Notes under the pieces: generated by a model
The model's database searches: none
Seen by the model: only the letters and a program-made list of their open reading frames with translations
What the model was told of the DNA's origin: nothing
Shown here: piece after piece, positions 1 to 9,664 of the stretch
Numbering within the stretch: position 1 is the first letter of the stretch
Layout: every line of letters begins with the position of its first letter
Position numbers and translations under genes: made by a program
Assembly: GCA_017647065.1 (NCBI GenBank)
Contig: JAGCLI010000211.1
Location: forward strand, 1-13,387
DNA: 13,387 bases
From: Bacteroidales bacterium
GTDB taxonomy: Bacteria; Bacteroidota; Bacteroidia; Bacteroidales; P3
Reading direction: 5' to 3'

Positions 1-1
1 A

Positions 2-901
2 GCATCAATCACGAAAAAGATTACCATTGCAGCGGTTGGAGCATTCTTATTGGTGTTTTTGCCGATGCACATGGGATTAAACCTTTGTATTCTAAGAGAA
101 GACGGAGGTGAATGGTACAGAAATGTTTGCCACTTTATGGGTACTAATTGGATTGTAAAAATCATGGAAATAGTACTTATGCTTTGCGTGCTTGTTCACG
201 TAGTTGTGGCTATTTTATTAACAATTGAAAACAAAAAAGCAAGACCTGTTGGTTATGCAGTTGCGTCAAAATCAAAGACTCACGCAGGATCAAAATGGAT
301 GATCTACACTGGTGGAATCGTATTTGCGTTTTTGATTATCCACTTTATCAATTTCTATTTTGTTAAGTTCGGAATCGTTGTTGAAGATGAGAGTGATACT
401 TATACAGTAGAGGTTGAAGACGTTGCAAGACACTTTGAAGATAAAGTTTCAGCGATTCAAGAACAAGTAATGAACGGAAAGATTAGCCAAGAAGCAGCTC
501 AAGAACAAATGATGGCACTTCAATTGGAATATATGCCGTTTATACAACTTGTACAAACAGGCCAACCTTCAGAAAAATTATCTAAGGATAAAGAAGAATT
601 GATAAATCTTACAAAAGCAGAGCTTAAACAATATGTAGGTGAAGATTTTACAGAATATGAGCCTGATTTCTACACAATGTGTAATAAATTATTCTCAAAT
701 AAGACTTATTCTTTAATATATTTATTAGCATTAGTGATTTTAGGTCTTCACTTATTCCACGCAATCAATTCAATATTCCAAACATTTGGTTTAAATCATA
801 AGAAATACAATAAAGCAATTGAATATCTTGCAGGAGCATACGCAGTTATTGTGCCATTAGGATTTGCAATCGTGCCTTTATTTGTAATGTTTTGTAAATA
901 A
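2..901 (+). CDS. frdC: Fumarate reductase/succinate dehydrogenase cytochrome b subunit, 5'-truncated
   Basis: Di-heme membrane anchor that oxidises menaquinol in the inner membrane and passes electrons to FrdB. The reading frame is open from base 2, so the true start lies a few codons outside the window; the TTG at 50 falls inside the first membrane helix and is not the start. Five hydrophobic helices are visible, each of the first four with a histidine placed like the heme ligands of the Wolinella FrdC family: codons at 68 (MHMGLN), 197 (LVHVV), 341 (IIHFIN) and 749 (GLHLFH). The basic loop after helix 2 (NKKARP) and the NHKKYNK loop after helix 4 are predicted cytoplasmic. Between helices 3 and 4 lies a strongly acidic, helix-prone stretch of about 95 residues (383-667), much longer than the loop I expect in Bacteroides relatives, and predicted periplasmic. 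At least 299 residues. frdA follows after 29 bases, so the order is C-A-B. Family call is firm; whether it works as reductase or dehydrogenase in vivo is inference. Confidence 0.93.
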   Translation, partial: ASITKKITIAAVGAFLLVFLPMHMGLNLCILREDGGEWYRNVCHFMGTNWIVKIMEIVLMLCVLVHVVVAILLTIENKKARPVGYAVASKSKTHAGSKWMIYTGGIVFAFLIIHFINFYFVKFGIVVEDESDTYTVEVEDVARHFEDKVSAIQEQVMNGKISQEAAQEQMMALQLEYMPFIQLVQTGQPSEKLSKDKEELINLTKAELKQYVGEDFTEYEPDFYTMCNKLFSNKTYSLIYLLALVILGLHLFHAINSIFQTFGLNHKKYNKAIEYLAGAYAVIVPLGFAIVPLFVMFCK

Positions 902-930
902 TAATAAGTAAATAACAAATCAGAAATAAC

Positions 931-2868
931 ATGGTAACACTTAATTCCAAAATTCCGCAAGGACCACTTAGCGAGAAATGGACAAAATATAAAGCAGACC
1001 AAAAGTTAGTAAATCCTGCCAATAAAAGAAAATTAGATGTCATTGTTGTAGGAACAGGTTTAGCAGGAGCCTCAGCAGCAGCTTCATTAGGAGCATTAGG
1101 ATTCAATGTAAAAATCTTTTGTATATCAGATTCACCACGTAGAGCTCACTCAATCGCAGCACAAGGTGGTATAAACGCAGCGAAAAACTATCCAAACGAT
1201 GGCGATAGCGTAGGACGTTTATTCTATGATACTATAAAAGGAGGAGACTATCGTGCAAGAGAAGCAAATGTTTATCGTTTAGCAGAAGTAAGTAATAATA
1301 TTATAGACCAATGCGTTGCACAAGGCGTTCCATTCGCAAGAGACTATGCAGGAATGCTTGACAACCGTTCATTTGGTGGAGCACAAGTAAGCCGTACCTT
1401 TTATGCAAAAGGACAAACAGGCCAACAACTTCTTTTAGGTGCATATTCAGCATTATCAAAAGAGATAAAAGCTGGTACAGTTAAAATGTACGAAAGAAAA
1501 GAGATGATGGACGTAGTTTTAGTTGATGGAAAAGCACGTGGAATCATCACAAGAGATTTACAAACAGGTAAATTAGAACGTTGGTTTGGTCACGCAGTAG
1601 TTGTTGCAACAGGAGGATATGGAAATGTTTATTTCCTTTCTACAAATGCGATGAACTCAAATGGTTCAGCAGCTTGGCAATGCTACAAAAAAGGTGCATG
1701 TTTTGCAAACCCTTGTTACGTTCAAATTCACCCAACTTGTATTCCAGTTCACGGAGACTATCAATCAAAATTAACTCTTATGAGTGAAAGTTTGCGTAAT
1801 GACGGAAGAATTTGGGTTCCTAAGAAAATAGAAGACTCAGAAGCAATCAGAGCAGGAAAACTTAAACCAACAGATATAAAAGAAGAAGACAGAGATTACT
1901 ACTTAGAAAGACGTTATCCTGCATTTGGTAACTTAGTTCCAAGAGATATAGCATCAAGAGCAGCAAAAGAAAGATGCGATGCAGGATATGGAGTAGGAAC
2001 AGGTCAAGCTGTATATCTTGATTTTTCTTCTGCAATCAAACGTCTTGGAAAAGACAAAGTAGAAGCAAGATATGGAAACTTATTCCAAATGTATGAAAAA
2101 ATTACAGCACAAAATCCTTACGAAACACCAATGATGATTTATCCTGCTGTTCACTATACAATGGGAGGATTATGGGTAGACTATGAATTACAAACAACAA
2201 TCGAAGGATTATTTGCAGCAGGTGAAGCAAACTTCTCAGATCACGGAGCAAACCGTTTAGGTGCTTCTGCATTGATGCAAGGTTTAGCAGACGGATACTT
2301 CGTTTTGCCATACACAATTCAAAATTACCTTTCAAAAGAAATTTATTCTCAACCAATACCAACAACAGTTCCAGAATTTGACGAAGCAGAAAAAGCAGTA
2401 GCAGCAAAAATAGAAAAGCTAATGTCAATAAAAGGAAATAAGAGTGTAGATACTTTCCAAAAAGAATTAGGACACATAATGTGGAATAAAGTTGGTATGG
2501 GAAGAACAGCGCAAGGCTTACAAGAAGCAATTCCAATGTTAAAAGCGTTGAAAGAAGACTTCTGGGCAAACGTTAGAATCACAGGAGATACTTCTTCAAT
2601 GAACCCAGAATTAGAAAAAGCCTTGAGATTGTCAGATCATATTGAACTTGCTCAACTTATGGCAAAAGACGCGCTTCACAGAGAAGAAAGTTGTGGAGGA
2701 CACTTCCGTGAAGAACATCAAACAGAAGAAGGAGAAGCTAAGAGAAATGACGAACAATTTATGTATGTTGGAGCTTGGGAATACCAAGGAGAAGGAAACG
2801 AACCACAATTACATAAAGAAGAATTAAATTACGAGTTTATTAAAGTTCAACAAAGAAATTACAAGTAA
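931..2868 (+). CDS. frdA: Fumarate reductase/succinate dehydrogenase flavoprotein subunit
   Basis: Catalytic FAD subunit that interconverts fumarate and succinate on the cytoplasmic face of the complex. The 645 residues show the N-terminal dinucleotide-binding motif GTGLAG (41-46), the histidine that carries covalent FAD in [11 protein letters not shown] (His73), the HPT motif (His267), the catalytic-arginine segment VPRDIASRA (Arg338), HYTMGG (His408) and the FAD/substrate segment [16 protein letters not shown] (about 429-444). The C-terminal helical domain, with the usual EExxGGHFR-like element ([11 protein letters not shown]), is present and intact. Length fits the larger Bacteroidota/epsilon-proteobacterial type rather than the roughly 600-residue E. 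coli FrdA. The ATG at 931 has no Shine-Dalgarno, as is normal in this phylum. It sits 29 bases after frdC and its stop is one base from the frdB ATG, so the three genes form one operon. Nothing looks damaged. It could equally be named sdhA; the C-A-B order and B-type anchor favour a menaquinone-linked fumarate reductase in an anaerobe. Confidence 0.96.
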   Translation: MVTLNSKIPQGPLSEKWTKYKADQKLVNPANKRKLDVIVVGTGLAGASAAASLGALGFNVKIFCISDSPRRAHSIAAQGGINAAKNYPNDGDSVGRLFYDTIKGGDYRAREANVYRLAEVSNNIIDQCVAQGVPFARDYAGMLDNRSFGGAQVSRTFYAKGQTGQQLLLGAYSALSKEIKAGTVKMYERKEMMDVVLVDGKARGIITRDLQTGKLERWFGHAVVVATGGYGNVYFLSTNAMNSNGSAAWQCYKKGACFANPCYVQIHPTCIPVHGDYQSKLTLMSESLRNDGRIWVPKKIEDSEAIRAGKLKPTDIKEEDRDYYLERRYPAFGNLVPRDIASRAAKERCDAGYGVGTGQAVYLDFSSAIKRLGKDKVEARYGNLFQMYEKITAQNPYETPMMIYPAVHYTMGGLWVDYELQTTIEGLFAAGEANFSDHGANRLGASALMQGLADGYFVLPYTIQNYLSKEIYSQPIPTTVPEFDEAEKAVAAKIEKLMSIKGNKSVDTFQKELGHIMWNKVGMGRTAQGLQEAIPMLKALKEDFWANVRITGDTSSMNPELEKALRLSDHIELAQLMAKDALHREESCGGHFREEHQTEEGEAKRNDEQFMYVGAWEYQGEGNEPQLHKEELNYEFIKVQQRNYK

Positions 2869-2869
2869 A

Positions 2870-3619
2870 ATGAATTTAACCTTGAAAATTTGGCGTCAAG
2901 AAAATGCAAGAGCAAAAGGACGCTTTGAAACATATAAAGTAGAAAATATTTCGCCCGACTGTTCTTTCTTAGAAATGTTGGACATATTAAACGAACAATT
3001 AGTAGATAAATTATCACACCCTGTTTGTTTCGACAACGATTGTCGTGAAGGAATTTGCGGAATGTGCGGATTGTACATCAACGGACGTCCACACGGACCA
3101 GACGATGGTGTAACAACTTGTCAATTACACATGAGAAGATTCAAAGATGGTGACACAATCGTTATCGAACCTTGGAGAGCAAGACCATTCCCTATTATTC
3201 GCGACTTAGTTGTTGATAGAACTGCTTTCGATAAGATAATTCAAGAAGGAGGATATGTGTCTGTAACAACAGGAGGAGTGCCTGACGGAAATGCAATACC
3301 TATTCCAAAGAAGAATGCAGACGAAGCAATGGACGCAGCTGCTTGTATAGGATGTGGAGCCTGCGTTGCAGCATGTAAAAACGCATCAGCAATGTTGTTC
3401 GTTTCAGCAAAAGTATCACAACTTGCACTTCTTCCACAAGGAAAACCAGAAGCAGCACGTAGAGTTCAAGCAATGGTTGCAAAAATGGACGAGTTAGGTT
3501 TCGGAAACTGTACAAACACTTACGCATGTGAGGCAGAATGTCCAAAACAAATCAAGCGTAGCAATATAGCACGTATGAATAGAGAATTTATGTGTGCGAA
3601 AGTTTGCTCAGAAGAATAA
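2870..3619 (+). CDS. frdB: Fumarate reductase/succinate dehydrogenase iron-sulfur subunit
   Basis: Electron-transfer subunit linking the FrdC hemes to the FrdA flavin. The 249 residues contain three cluster motifs. The [2Fe-2S] site is formed by Cys58, Cys63, Cys66 and Cys84 ([11 protein letters not shown] then TTC). The [4Fe-4S] site uses Cys159, Cys162, Cys165 (CIGCGAC) and, by analogy with E. coli FrdB, Cys224. The [3Fe-4S] site would use Cys169, Cys214 and Cys220 (NCTNTYAC). The final CEAECPKQI is typical of this family. Four further cysteines (31, 53, 242, 246) are not expected cluster ligands; the last two lie in the short C-terminal tail. The ATG begins one base after the frdA stop, suggesting translational coupling, and no Shine-Dalgarno is present. 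A strong terminator follows 31 bases after the stop, so frdB is the last gene of its operon. Confidence 0.96.
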   Translation: MNLTLKIWRQENARAKGRFETYKVENISPDCSFLEMLDILNEQLVDKLSHPVCFDNDCREGICGMCGLYINGRPHGPDDGVTTCQLHMRRFKDGDTIVIEPWRARPFPIIRDLVVDRTAFDKIIQEGGYVSVTTGGVPDGNAIPIPKKNADEAMDAAACIGCGACVAACKNASAMLFVSAKVSQLALLPQGKPEAARRVQAMVAKMDELGFGNCTNTYACEAECPKQIKRSNIARMNREFMCAKVCSEE

Positions 3620-3650
3620 GAAAAAACATATTTCTTTTAAGCATATTTTA

Positions 3651-3686
3651 GGCTGTGAGGATTTCCTTGCAGCCTTTCTTTATTTT
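3651..3686 (+). terminator. Rho-independent terminator of the frdCAB operon
   Basis: A 10-base-pair stem GGCTGTGAGG (3651-3660) pairs with CCTTGCAGCC (3665-3674), using two G-U pairs, around an ATTT loop. The T-rich tract TTTCTTTATTTT follows directly. It lies 31 bases after the frdB stop and separates the respiratory genes from the polysaccharide/secA genes. Confidence 0.88.
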
Positions 3687-3796
3687 AATAAAAAAAACTC
3701 TTTTATTTTTTCTTTTTTTTCTTTGAAAAAATAAAATAAAACAAAGAAAAATTTCGTTAATTCTTTGCTTTTTTTTAGAGTTCTTTAAAAAAGCTG

Positions 3797-3804
3797 TATC
3801 TTTG
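3797..3804 (+). promoter_or_regulatory. Probable Bacteroidota -7 promoter element for the wzz-like/secA operon
   Basis: TATCTTTG matches the phylum's -7 consensus TAnnTTTG exactly and is followed by C, as is common. It lies 36 bases before the ATG at 3840 and after the frd terminator, which fits a short leader. The upstream TTTG element is not at the ideal 19-base spacing: only TTTA-like sequence is present near 3774-3777, and the nearest true TTTG is at 3764-3767, about 10 bases too far. The call rests on the -7 box and its location. Confidence 0.6.
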
Positions 3805-3839
3805 CAGTTTGATATTCGTGTAAACTAAAATAATAAATA

Positions 3840-4823
3840 ATGGAAGAGTTAAGTTTTAAAGCAACTTTTAAGTTTTTGAATCGTCATAAAAAGGTTTTGA
3901 TTATAACTTTTTTAGCTTCGGCTATTGTAGCTTCAGGTATAAGTTTATTATTGCCTAATTATTATAAATCTCAAGTTACTTTGTTGCCAAGTGATACTAA
4001 TTCAATTTCCAAAGGTGTACTTAGCCAAATGGATAATGTAGATCCGTTTAATTATGGTATGGCTTCGGATTGTGAATATATTTTAGATATTATTACAAGT
4101 GGTAGAGTAATTGGAGCGGCGTGTCAAAAATTTAATTTAGCAGAACATTACGGAATCAAAGCTGAAGGAAAAGAATTAGATGAAAAGCTTGGAAGAAAAT
4201 TATTCAATAATATTAAGGCTAAGCGTACAGATAATTTAGGTGTACGACTTACTGTTTGGGATACAGACCCTGAATATGCAGCTAATATTGCTAACTTTAT
4301 TGTAAGAGAAGTGAGCATTGTGAGAAATGAAATGAAGAAAGAAAAGGCCGATAGTATATGTGCTGCAATTGAACGTTCAAGAGATTTGATTATTGCTGAT
4401 ATTGAGTTGTTGTCGGATAGCTTATCTAAGATTAGTCAAGAGAATAATTTGTATTTTCCTGATGGAGCAAGTGAGCGTTTTGCACAAGAATTGGCTAAAC
4501 AAGTAGCTGCTGGAAATACTGCTGCGGTTGCAAGATTGGAATCAAAAATGCAAACAATTGAAGCAGCAGGTGCAAAAGTTGCTAATTTGAGAGATCAGCT
4601 TATAAATAGAAGAGAGTCTTTGAGAATGTGGACAGATCATTTGGAAAAAGCGAAAGTCGATAGAGATGCTGAAATTCCAACTGAATTTGTTATAGAATAT
4701 GCAACACCTTCTTTTTCAAAGGATAAACCTAAACGTTCAATTATTGTTGCAGTTGCAGCTTTGGCTTGTACATTCTTAGCGTTGTGTGTATTGGTCGTTA
4801 GGGATAGAAGAAAAAGTGAATAA
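3840..4823 (+). CDS. Wzz-family polysaccharide chain-length determinant protein
   Basis: Polysaccharide co-polymerase expected to sit in the inner membrane and set the length of O-antigen or capsule chains made by a Wzy polymerase. The 327 residues have the family's architecture: a short cytoplasmic N-terminus, a first membrane helix at about 19-38, a long periplasmic domain rich in predicted helix and coiled coil (roughly 150-280, with many K/E/A-rich stretches), and a second membrane helix at about 301-320 preceded by the proline-containing segment ATPSFSKDKPKRS (Pro290, Pro297) typical of these proteins. The C-terminus ends in a few basic residues, with no cytoplasmic tyrosine-kinase domain. 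The start ATG lies 36 bases after a good -7 promoter box. Its last codons overlap or closely abut the polymerase/ligase gene downstream, which supports a working pair. No glycosyltransferase genes are nearby, so the polysaccharide involved cannot be named. Confidence 0.87.
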   Translation: MEELSFKATFKFLNRHKKVLIITFLASAIVASGISLLLPNYYKSQVTLLPSDTNSISKGVLSQMDNVDPFNYGMASDCEYILDIITSGRVIGAACQKFNLAEHYGIKAEGKELDEKLGRKLFNNIKAKRTDNLGVRLTVWDTDPEYAANIANFIVREVSIVRNEMKKEKADSICAAIERSRDLIIADIELLSDSLSKISQENNLYFPDGASERFAQELAKQVAAGNTAAVARLESKMQTIEAAGAKVANLRDQLINRRESLRMWTDHLEKAKVDRDAEIPTEFVIEYATPSFSKDKPKRSIIVAVAALACTFLALCVLVVRDRRKSE

Positions 4824-6318
4824 AATAAAGCAATATATCGTTAATTCATGGAACTCTATGAGTAAGGGTATGCAAAATACTCTACTCATAGTTTTGTTGT
4901 GCTCTGCGTTTTTAAGCGGATTGTTTTATACGGTTCTTTATGAATACTATTTCTATTTGTTAATTCCTGTTATATTATTTGTTGTTGTTTTATTATTTCT
5001 AAATATTAAAATAGCACCATTCTTAATTGCTTTTATTACTCCGTTATCTGTTACTTATACGATAAAAGACTTAGCAATAAGTTTACCTTCCGAACCTTTG
5101 TTGATTTTTGTTATGCTTTTGTTTGTTTGGGAGGTGTTTTTTACAAATAGATACGATAAAAAAGTTCTTAAACACCCTGTTTCAATAGCAATTTATATTA
5201 GTCTTGTGTGGACTTTTATTACAAGTATTTTTAGCGTTGATTATTTGGTGTCATTCAAATATTTGCTTTCGCAATTTTGGTTTATTATTCCTTGCTATTT
5301 TGTGCTAATACCACTATTTAAAAAATTGAAAAGCTTAAAAAATTTCTTTCTTTGTTATGTGATTCCTTTAAGTGTGATTGCTATTGTTTGTATAGGGTTG
5401 TTATCAACCGAAAACTTTGCACTTTCTTACGCACATTACGTAATGCAACCTTTTTATAATGATCACACTGCTTATGGAGCAGTGCTTGCTTTGTTTGTAC
5501 CATTATCATTTGTGTTTGTTATAGGAAACGAAAAACTTACTCCTAATATTTATTGGAGAATTTTTGCAATTATAGTCTTTGTAGTTTTAGTTTTAGGATT
5601 GATTTTTTCTTATTCAAGAGCTGCTTGGGCGAGCGTTTTAGCATCAGTTGCAGTATTTGTTGCGGTAAAAATGAGAATAAAACTAAAAACTATTCTTATA
5701 GGACTTGGAATTGTTGGTGTTGTTGTTTTGATATTTTGGTCTTCAATCTTAGGAATGTTGCAACAAAATAATCAAGACTCGTCTGGAAATATGGTTGAGC
5801 ACATGACATCTATTACAAACATTAGCACAGACGATTCAAACGTGGAGCGATTGAATAGATGGGCTTGTGCATTGTCTATGTTTGAGGAAAGACCTATTGT
5901 AGGGTGGGGACCAGGTACTTATAAGTTTATTTATTCGGGTTATCAAAAATCTTATAACTTAACTCAAATTAGTACAAACGCAGGAATATTAGGCAGTACT
6001 CATAGCGAATATTTAAAACCACTTAGTGAACAAGGCTTTTTCGGTACAATAGCAGTTCTTATCTTATATTTGACAACTGTTTGTATAGGATTGAGAGTTT
6101 ATCATAAAGCGGAAGATAAAGCAGTTGCTGATTTAGCTTTATTTTTAGTACTTTCCTTAGTAACTTATTATGTTCATGGGGTATTTAACAATTTCTTAGA
6201 AACAGAAAAATTAGTAGTTCCATTTTGGGGACTTACAGCAATGATAGTAGCCTTAGATATATATTATCCAAAAAAGAATAAAGAAAATAAATTGATAGAT
6301 AACAAAAATAAAAATTAG
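4816..6318 (+). CDS. O-antigen polymerase/ligase (Wzy_C superfamily)
   Basis: Multi-pass inner-membrane protein that either polymerises lipid-linked repeat units (Wzy) or transfers finished polysaccharide onto an acceptor (WaaL-like). The 500 residues are mostly hydrophobic, with roughly a dozen membrane segments and one large hydrophilic loop at about 310-410. Family signatures, numbered from the GTG at 4816, are SYSRAAW (265-271), [12 protein letters not shown] and the following [10 protein letters not shown] (345-367) and THSEYL (395-400); an arginine and a histidine in such positions are important in characterised ligases. Start is uncertain: GTG 4816 overlaps the upstream stop by 8 bases and follows AGAAGAAAAA; ATG 4858 (MSKGMQ) is a good alternative and GTG 4786 is possible but less likely. 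The adjacent chain-length regulator argues for polymerase over ligase, but sequence alone cannot decide. The lysine/asparagine-rich tail ends 2 bases before secA. Confidence 0.85.
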   Translation: MNKIKQYIVNSWNSMSKGMQNTLLIVLLCSAFLSGLFYTVLYEYYFYLLIPVILFVVVLLFLNIKIAPFLIAFITPLSVTYTIKDLAISLPSEPLLIFVMLLFVWEVFFTNRYDKKVLKHPVSIAIYISLVWTFITSIFSVDYLVSFKYLLSQFWFIIPCYFVLIPLFKKLKSLKNFFLCYVIPLSVIAIVCIGLLSTENFALSYAHYVMQPFYNDHTAYGAVLALFVPLSFVFVIGNEKLTPNIYWRIFAIIVFVVLVLGLIFSYSRAAWASVLASVAVFVAVKMRIKLKTILIGLGIVGVVVLIFWSSILGMLQQNNQDSSGNMVEHMTSITNISTDDSNVERLNRWACALSMFEERPIVGWGPGTYKFIYSGYQKSYNLTQISTNAGILGSTHSEYLKPLSEQGFFGTIAVLILYLTTVCIGLRVYHKAEDKAVADLALFLVLSLVTYYVHGVFNNFLETEKLVVPFWGLTAMIVALDIYYPKKNKENKLIDNKNKN

Positions 6319-6320
6319 AT

Positions 6321-9300
6321 ATGGCAAATTTTTTGACAAAATTATTTGGAAGTAAATCGCAAAGAGACTTGAAAGAGTTAAATCCTATTTTAGCTAAGTG
6401 TTTAGAAGCTTATGATCAAGTTACTAAATTGTCTAATGATGAACTAAGAGCAAAAACTATAGAGTTTAAATCTCTTATTAAAGAAGCGGTTAACGTAGAA
6501 CAATCGCAATTAGACTCTTTGCAACAAAGAATAGAGAATGAGTTTGATATGAGTATAGATGAAAAACAAAAGATTTATACTCAAATAGAAGATTTGGAAA
6601 AGAAGATTTACGACAAAACACAATCTGTTTTAGATAAGATATTACCACAAGCCTTTGCAGTAGTAAAAGAAACAGCAAAACGTTTTACAGAAAACGAAAA
6701 GGTAGAAGTTACGGCAACAGAATATGATAAATATCTTTCTACAATAAAAGATAATGTTAATATTTCAGGTGATAAAGCCTATTTTGATAAAGTGTGGATT
6801 GCAGGAGGTACTCCAATGGAATGGAATATGATTCACTACGATGTGCAATTAATAGGAGGAACTGTGCTGCATCAAGGAAAAATTGCAGAAATGGCAACAG
6901 GAGAAGGAAAGACTTTGGTTGCTACATTACCAATTTATCTTAACGCTTTGCCAGGAAAAGGAGTTCACGTTGTAACAGTTAATGATTATTTGGCAAAACG
7001 TGATAGCGAATGGATGGGAATGTTGTTTGAATTCCATGGTTTGAGAGTAGATTGTATTGATAAACACGAACCAAATTCAGAAGCAAGAAGAAATGCCTAT
7101 AATGCAGATATTACATACGGAACAAACAATGAATTTGGCTTTGACTACCTAAGAGATAATATGTGTAGTAACACGCATGAGATTGTTCAACGTAAACATA
7201 ACTATGCAATAGTCGATGAGGTCGATTCAGTATTGATTGATGATGCGAGAACACCGTTGATTATCTCAGGACCGACTCCAAAAGGCGACAATCAAGAGTT
7301 TGAAAGATTTTGTCCAGTTATAGAAAAGCTTTATAACGCACAACGACAATTAGTAACACAAGTTTTATCTGATGCTAAAAAATGTTTAACTCCTGGTTAC
7401 ACACCTGAAAAAGAAAAAGAAGGAGGAATTCTTTTACTTAGAGCACATCATGGTTTATCAAAAAATAAAGCTTTGATTAAATTCCTTTCAGAACCTGGCA
7501 TGAAAGCATTGTTGTTGAAAACTGAAAACTTCTATATGCAAGATCAAAGTAAACAAATGCACATAATAGATGATGAACTTTACTTTGTAATAGAAGAACA
7601 ACACAATTCAATAGAGCTAACCGAAAAGGGAATGGATTTTCTTGCAAAATTAGGTGAAGATCCTAAGTTCTTCTTATTGCCAGATGTTGGAAGCGAAATA
7701 GCAGAGTTAGAAAAAGAAAATCTTACTCCACAAGAAAAAGCAGAAAGAAAAGACAAAATAATGCAAAACTATGCAGTGCAATCCGATAGAGTGCATACAA
7801 TCAATCAATTGATGAAAGCATACGCATTATTTGAAAACAATGTAGAGTATGTTGTAATAAACAATCAGGTAAAGATTGTAGATGAGCAAACAGGACGTAT
7901 AATGGAAGGAAGACGTTATTCAGATGGTTTGCATCAAGCAATAGAAGCAAAAGAAAGAGTAAAAGTTGAAGCAGCAACACAAACATACGCAACAATAACT
8001 CTACAAAACTATTTTAGAATGTACTCAAAATTGGCAGGTATGACAGGTACTGCCGAAACAGAAGCAGGAGAATTATGGGATATTTACAAATTGGATGTTG
8101 TTACAATCCCAACAAATCGTCCTGTTATTCGACATGACAATGATGATTTAATATATAAAACAAAAAGAGAAAAGTTTGCAGCAGTAATTAATGAGGTTGA
8201 ACGTTTGATAGGAGAAAAAAGACCTGTACTTATTGGTACAACAGATGTTGAAACCTCAGAATTGTTATCAAAGATGTTGAAGTTGCGTAAAATAGAACAT
8301 CAAGTTCTTAATGCGAAACTTCATAAAAAAGAAGCAGATATTGTTGCACAAGCAGGTAGAGCTTCGGCTGTAACAATTGCAACAAATATGGCAGGTCGTG
8401 GAACCGATATTAAACTTCAAGAAGGAGTGAAAGAAGCCGGTGGTTTAGCAATTATAGGAACAGAACGTCACGAATCTCGCCGTGTTGATAGACAATTAAG
8501 AGGACGTTCAGGACGTCAGGGCGACCCAGGAAGCAGTCAATTCTTTGTTTCATTGGAAGATAAACTTATGCGTTTATTTGGTTCTGATAGAATGGTAAAA
8601 GTAATGGATAGACTTGGCTTAGAAGAAGGAGAAGTAATACAACATTCTATGATGACAAAGAGTATAGAAAGGGCACAACGCAAAGTAGAAGAAAATAACT
8701 TTGGAATTCGTAAGAGATTGTTGGAATACGATGACGTAATGAACAATCAAAGAACTGTTATATACACAAAACGTCGCAATGCTTTATATGGAGACAAACT
8801 TTCAATAGATATATCTAATATGATTTATGATACATTAGAAATAATGGTATCAGATTTCAAAGATGACTACGAAGGATTTTCATTAGAATTTATAAAAGTT
8901 TGTGGATACGAATCTCCAATAGATGAAGCTACATATATAAAGAATAGAGTGAAAGATAATGTTGAGACATTATATGAAAATGTTTATGCATACTACAAAG
9001 AAAGATTAAATAACTTAGGAAAATTAGCCTTTCCATTTGTAAAAAACATCTATGAGAGTAAAAACTATCGTTATGAAAATATAGCATTTCCTATAACCGA
9101 TGGAAAAAGAATGATAACTGCAATAGCGCCGATAGAAAAATCTTACAATACTGAAGGAAAAGAAATTTCGCTTTCTGTAGAAAAGAGTATAACGCTGCAA
9201 ATCATAGATAACGCTTGGAAAGAACACCTAAGAGAATTAGATGACTTAAAACAATCGGTTCAAAACGCTTCTTATGAACAAAAAGACCCATTGTTAATTT

Positions 9301-9608
9301 ATAAATTTGAGTCATTTGCTCTGTTTGAAAAAATGTTAGGAAGCATAAATAAAGACATTACTTCATTCTTATGTAGAGCGACATTGCCTATTGCAGAGCA
9401 ACAACAAGTGAAAGAAACAGATCTTCCAAAAACAGATAATAAAGGAATAACCACATCAAGAAAAGAAGAAACAAGACCAAATAATCCATCAGAACCACAA
9501 AAGATTCAACCAGTTCATGTAGAGAAAAAAGTTGGTAGAAATGAGCCATGTCCTTGTGGAAGTGGTAAAAAATACAAGAATTGCCACGGAAAAAATGAAG
9601 TAGCATAA
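6321..9608 (+). CDS. secA: Preprotein translocase ATPase SecA
   Basis: Motor ATPase that pushes unfolded preproteins through SecYEG. At 1,095 residues it is about 200 longer than E. coli SecA, as usual for Bacteroidota. Visible in order: N-terminal region with a charged helical insertion (about 55-130); Walker A ATGEGKT (192-198); the NDYLAKRD motif (221-228); DEAD-like Walker [17 protein letters not shown] (about 298-312); a long lineage-typical insertion between about 320 and 440 (NAQRQL to NSIELTEKG); TGTAETE (about 575); the second motor domain with [12 protein letters not shown] and the arginine-rich [18 protein letters not shown]; the scaffold/wing region; a polar linker; and the C-terminal zinc-binding motif with Cys1077, Cys1079, Cys1088 and His1089, which typically binds SecB or ribosomes. 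The ATG is 2 bases after the polymerase/ligase stop, so an essential gene appears co-transcribed with surface-polysaccharide genes. No Shine-Dalgarno is seen. I see no frameshift or missing motif. Confidence 0.98.
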   Translation: MANFLTKLFGSKSQRDLKELNPILAKCLEAYDQVTKLSNDELRAKTIEFKSLIKEAVNVEQSQLDSLQQRIENEFDMSIDEKQKIYTQIEDLEKKIYDKTQSVLDKILPQAFAVVKETAKRFTENEKVEVTATEYDKYLSTIKDNVNISGDKAYFDKVWIAGGTPMEWNMIHYDVQLIGGTVLHQGKIAEMATGEGKTLVATLPIYLNALPGKGVHVVTVNDYLAKRDSEWMGMLFEFHGLRVDCIDKHEPNSEARRNAYNADITYGTNNEFGFDYLRDNMCSNTHEIVQRKHNYAIVDEVDSVLIDDARTPLIISGPTPKGDNQEFERFCPVIEKLYNAQRQLVTQVLSDAKKCLTPGYTPEKEKEGGILLLRAHHGLSKNKALIKFLSEPGMKALLLKTENFYMQDQSKQMHIIDDELYFVIEEQHNSIELTEKGMDFLAKLGEDPKFFLLPDVGSEIAELEKENLTPQEKAERKDKIMQNYAVQSDRVHTINQLMKAYALFENNVEYVVINNQVKIVDEQTGRIMEGRRYSDGLHQAIEAKERVKVEAATQTYATITLQNYFRMYSKLAGMTGTAETEAGELWDIYKLDVVTIPTNRPVIRHDNDDLIYKTKREKFAAVINEVERLIGEKRPVLIGTTDVETSELLSKMLKLRKIEHQVLNAKLHKKEADIVAQAGRASAVTIATNMAGRGTDIKLQEGVKEAGGLAIIGTERHESRRVDRQLRGRSGRQGDPGSSQFFVSLEDKLMRLFGSDRMVKVMDRLGLEEGEVIQHSMMTKSIERAQRKVEENNFGIRKRLLEYDDVMNNQRTVIYTKRRNALYGDKLSIDISNMIYDTLEIMVSDFKDDYEGFSLEFIKVCGYESPIDEATYIKNRVKDNVETLYENVYAYYKERLNNLGKLAFPFVKNIYESKNYRYENIAFPITDGKRMITAIAPIEKSYNTEGKEISLSVEKSITLQIIDNAWKEHLRELDDLKQSVQNASYEQKDPLLIYKFESFALFEKMLGSINKDITSFLCRATLPIAEQQQVKETDLPKTDNKGITTSRKEETRPNNPSEPQKIQPVHVEKKVGRNEPCPCGSGKKYKNCHGKNEVA

Positions 9609-9628
9609 GAATAAATCAAAGAAAAAGG

Positions 9629-9664
9629 TAATACTAAATTTTGTCAAATCAAATATTAGTATTA
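9629..9664. repeat. 9-base inverted repeat overlapping the rpsF promoter
   Basis: TAATACTAA (9629-9637) is a perfect inverted match to TTAGTATTA (9656-9664), with 18 bases between. The spacer contains the TTTG -33 box and the right arm covers the first bases of the -7 box, so this could be an operator. As RNA it could instead be a weak secA hairpin, but it has one G-C pair and no good T-tract on the plus strand. Confidence 0.5.

Noticed and set aside
50..52. TTG at 50 as the start of the cytochrome b gene
   Set aside because: The frame is open upstream to base 2 and encodes the first half of membrane helix 1 (AVGAFLLVFLPMH), so the gene starts before the window.
846..1106. Minus-strand open frame spanning the frdC-frdA junction
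   Set aside because: Antisense to the FAD-binding start of frdA and the last helix of frdC; no recognisable domain and no promoter.
2102..2569. Minus-strand 155-codon open frame, very leucine-rich
   Set aside because: It lies wholly inside frdA in the opposite strand; the Leu/Phe-rich make-up is what the complement of Lys/Glu/Gln codons gives. frdA carries all expected motifs.
3840..6318. Polysaccharide genes as a recently acquired island
   Set aside because: The T-rich composition of the polymerase/ligase is explained by hydrophobic codons; there are no integrase, transposase, tRNA or direct repeats at the edges.
6480..6720. SecA N-terminal and central insertions as something novel
   Set aside because: Long insertions of this kind, including the NAQRQL to NSIELTEKG segment, are the norm for SecA of this phylum.
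9611..9626. ATAAATCAAAGAAAAA after secA resembling the 21-base repeat unit at 12982
   Set aside because: A 14-base match in very A-rich intergenic DNA; AATCAAAG also occurs inside secA (near 8744), so a dispersed repeat family is not supported from this window.
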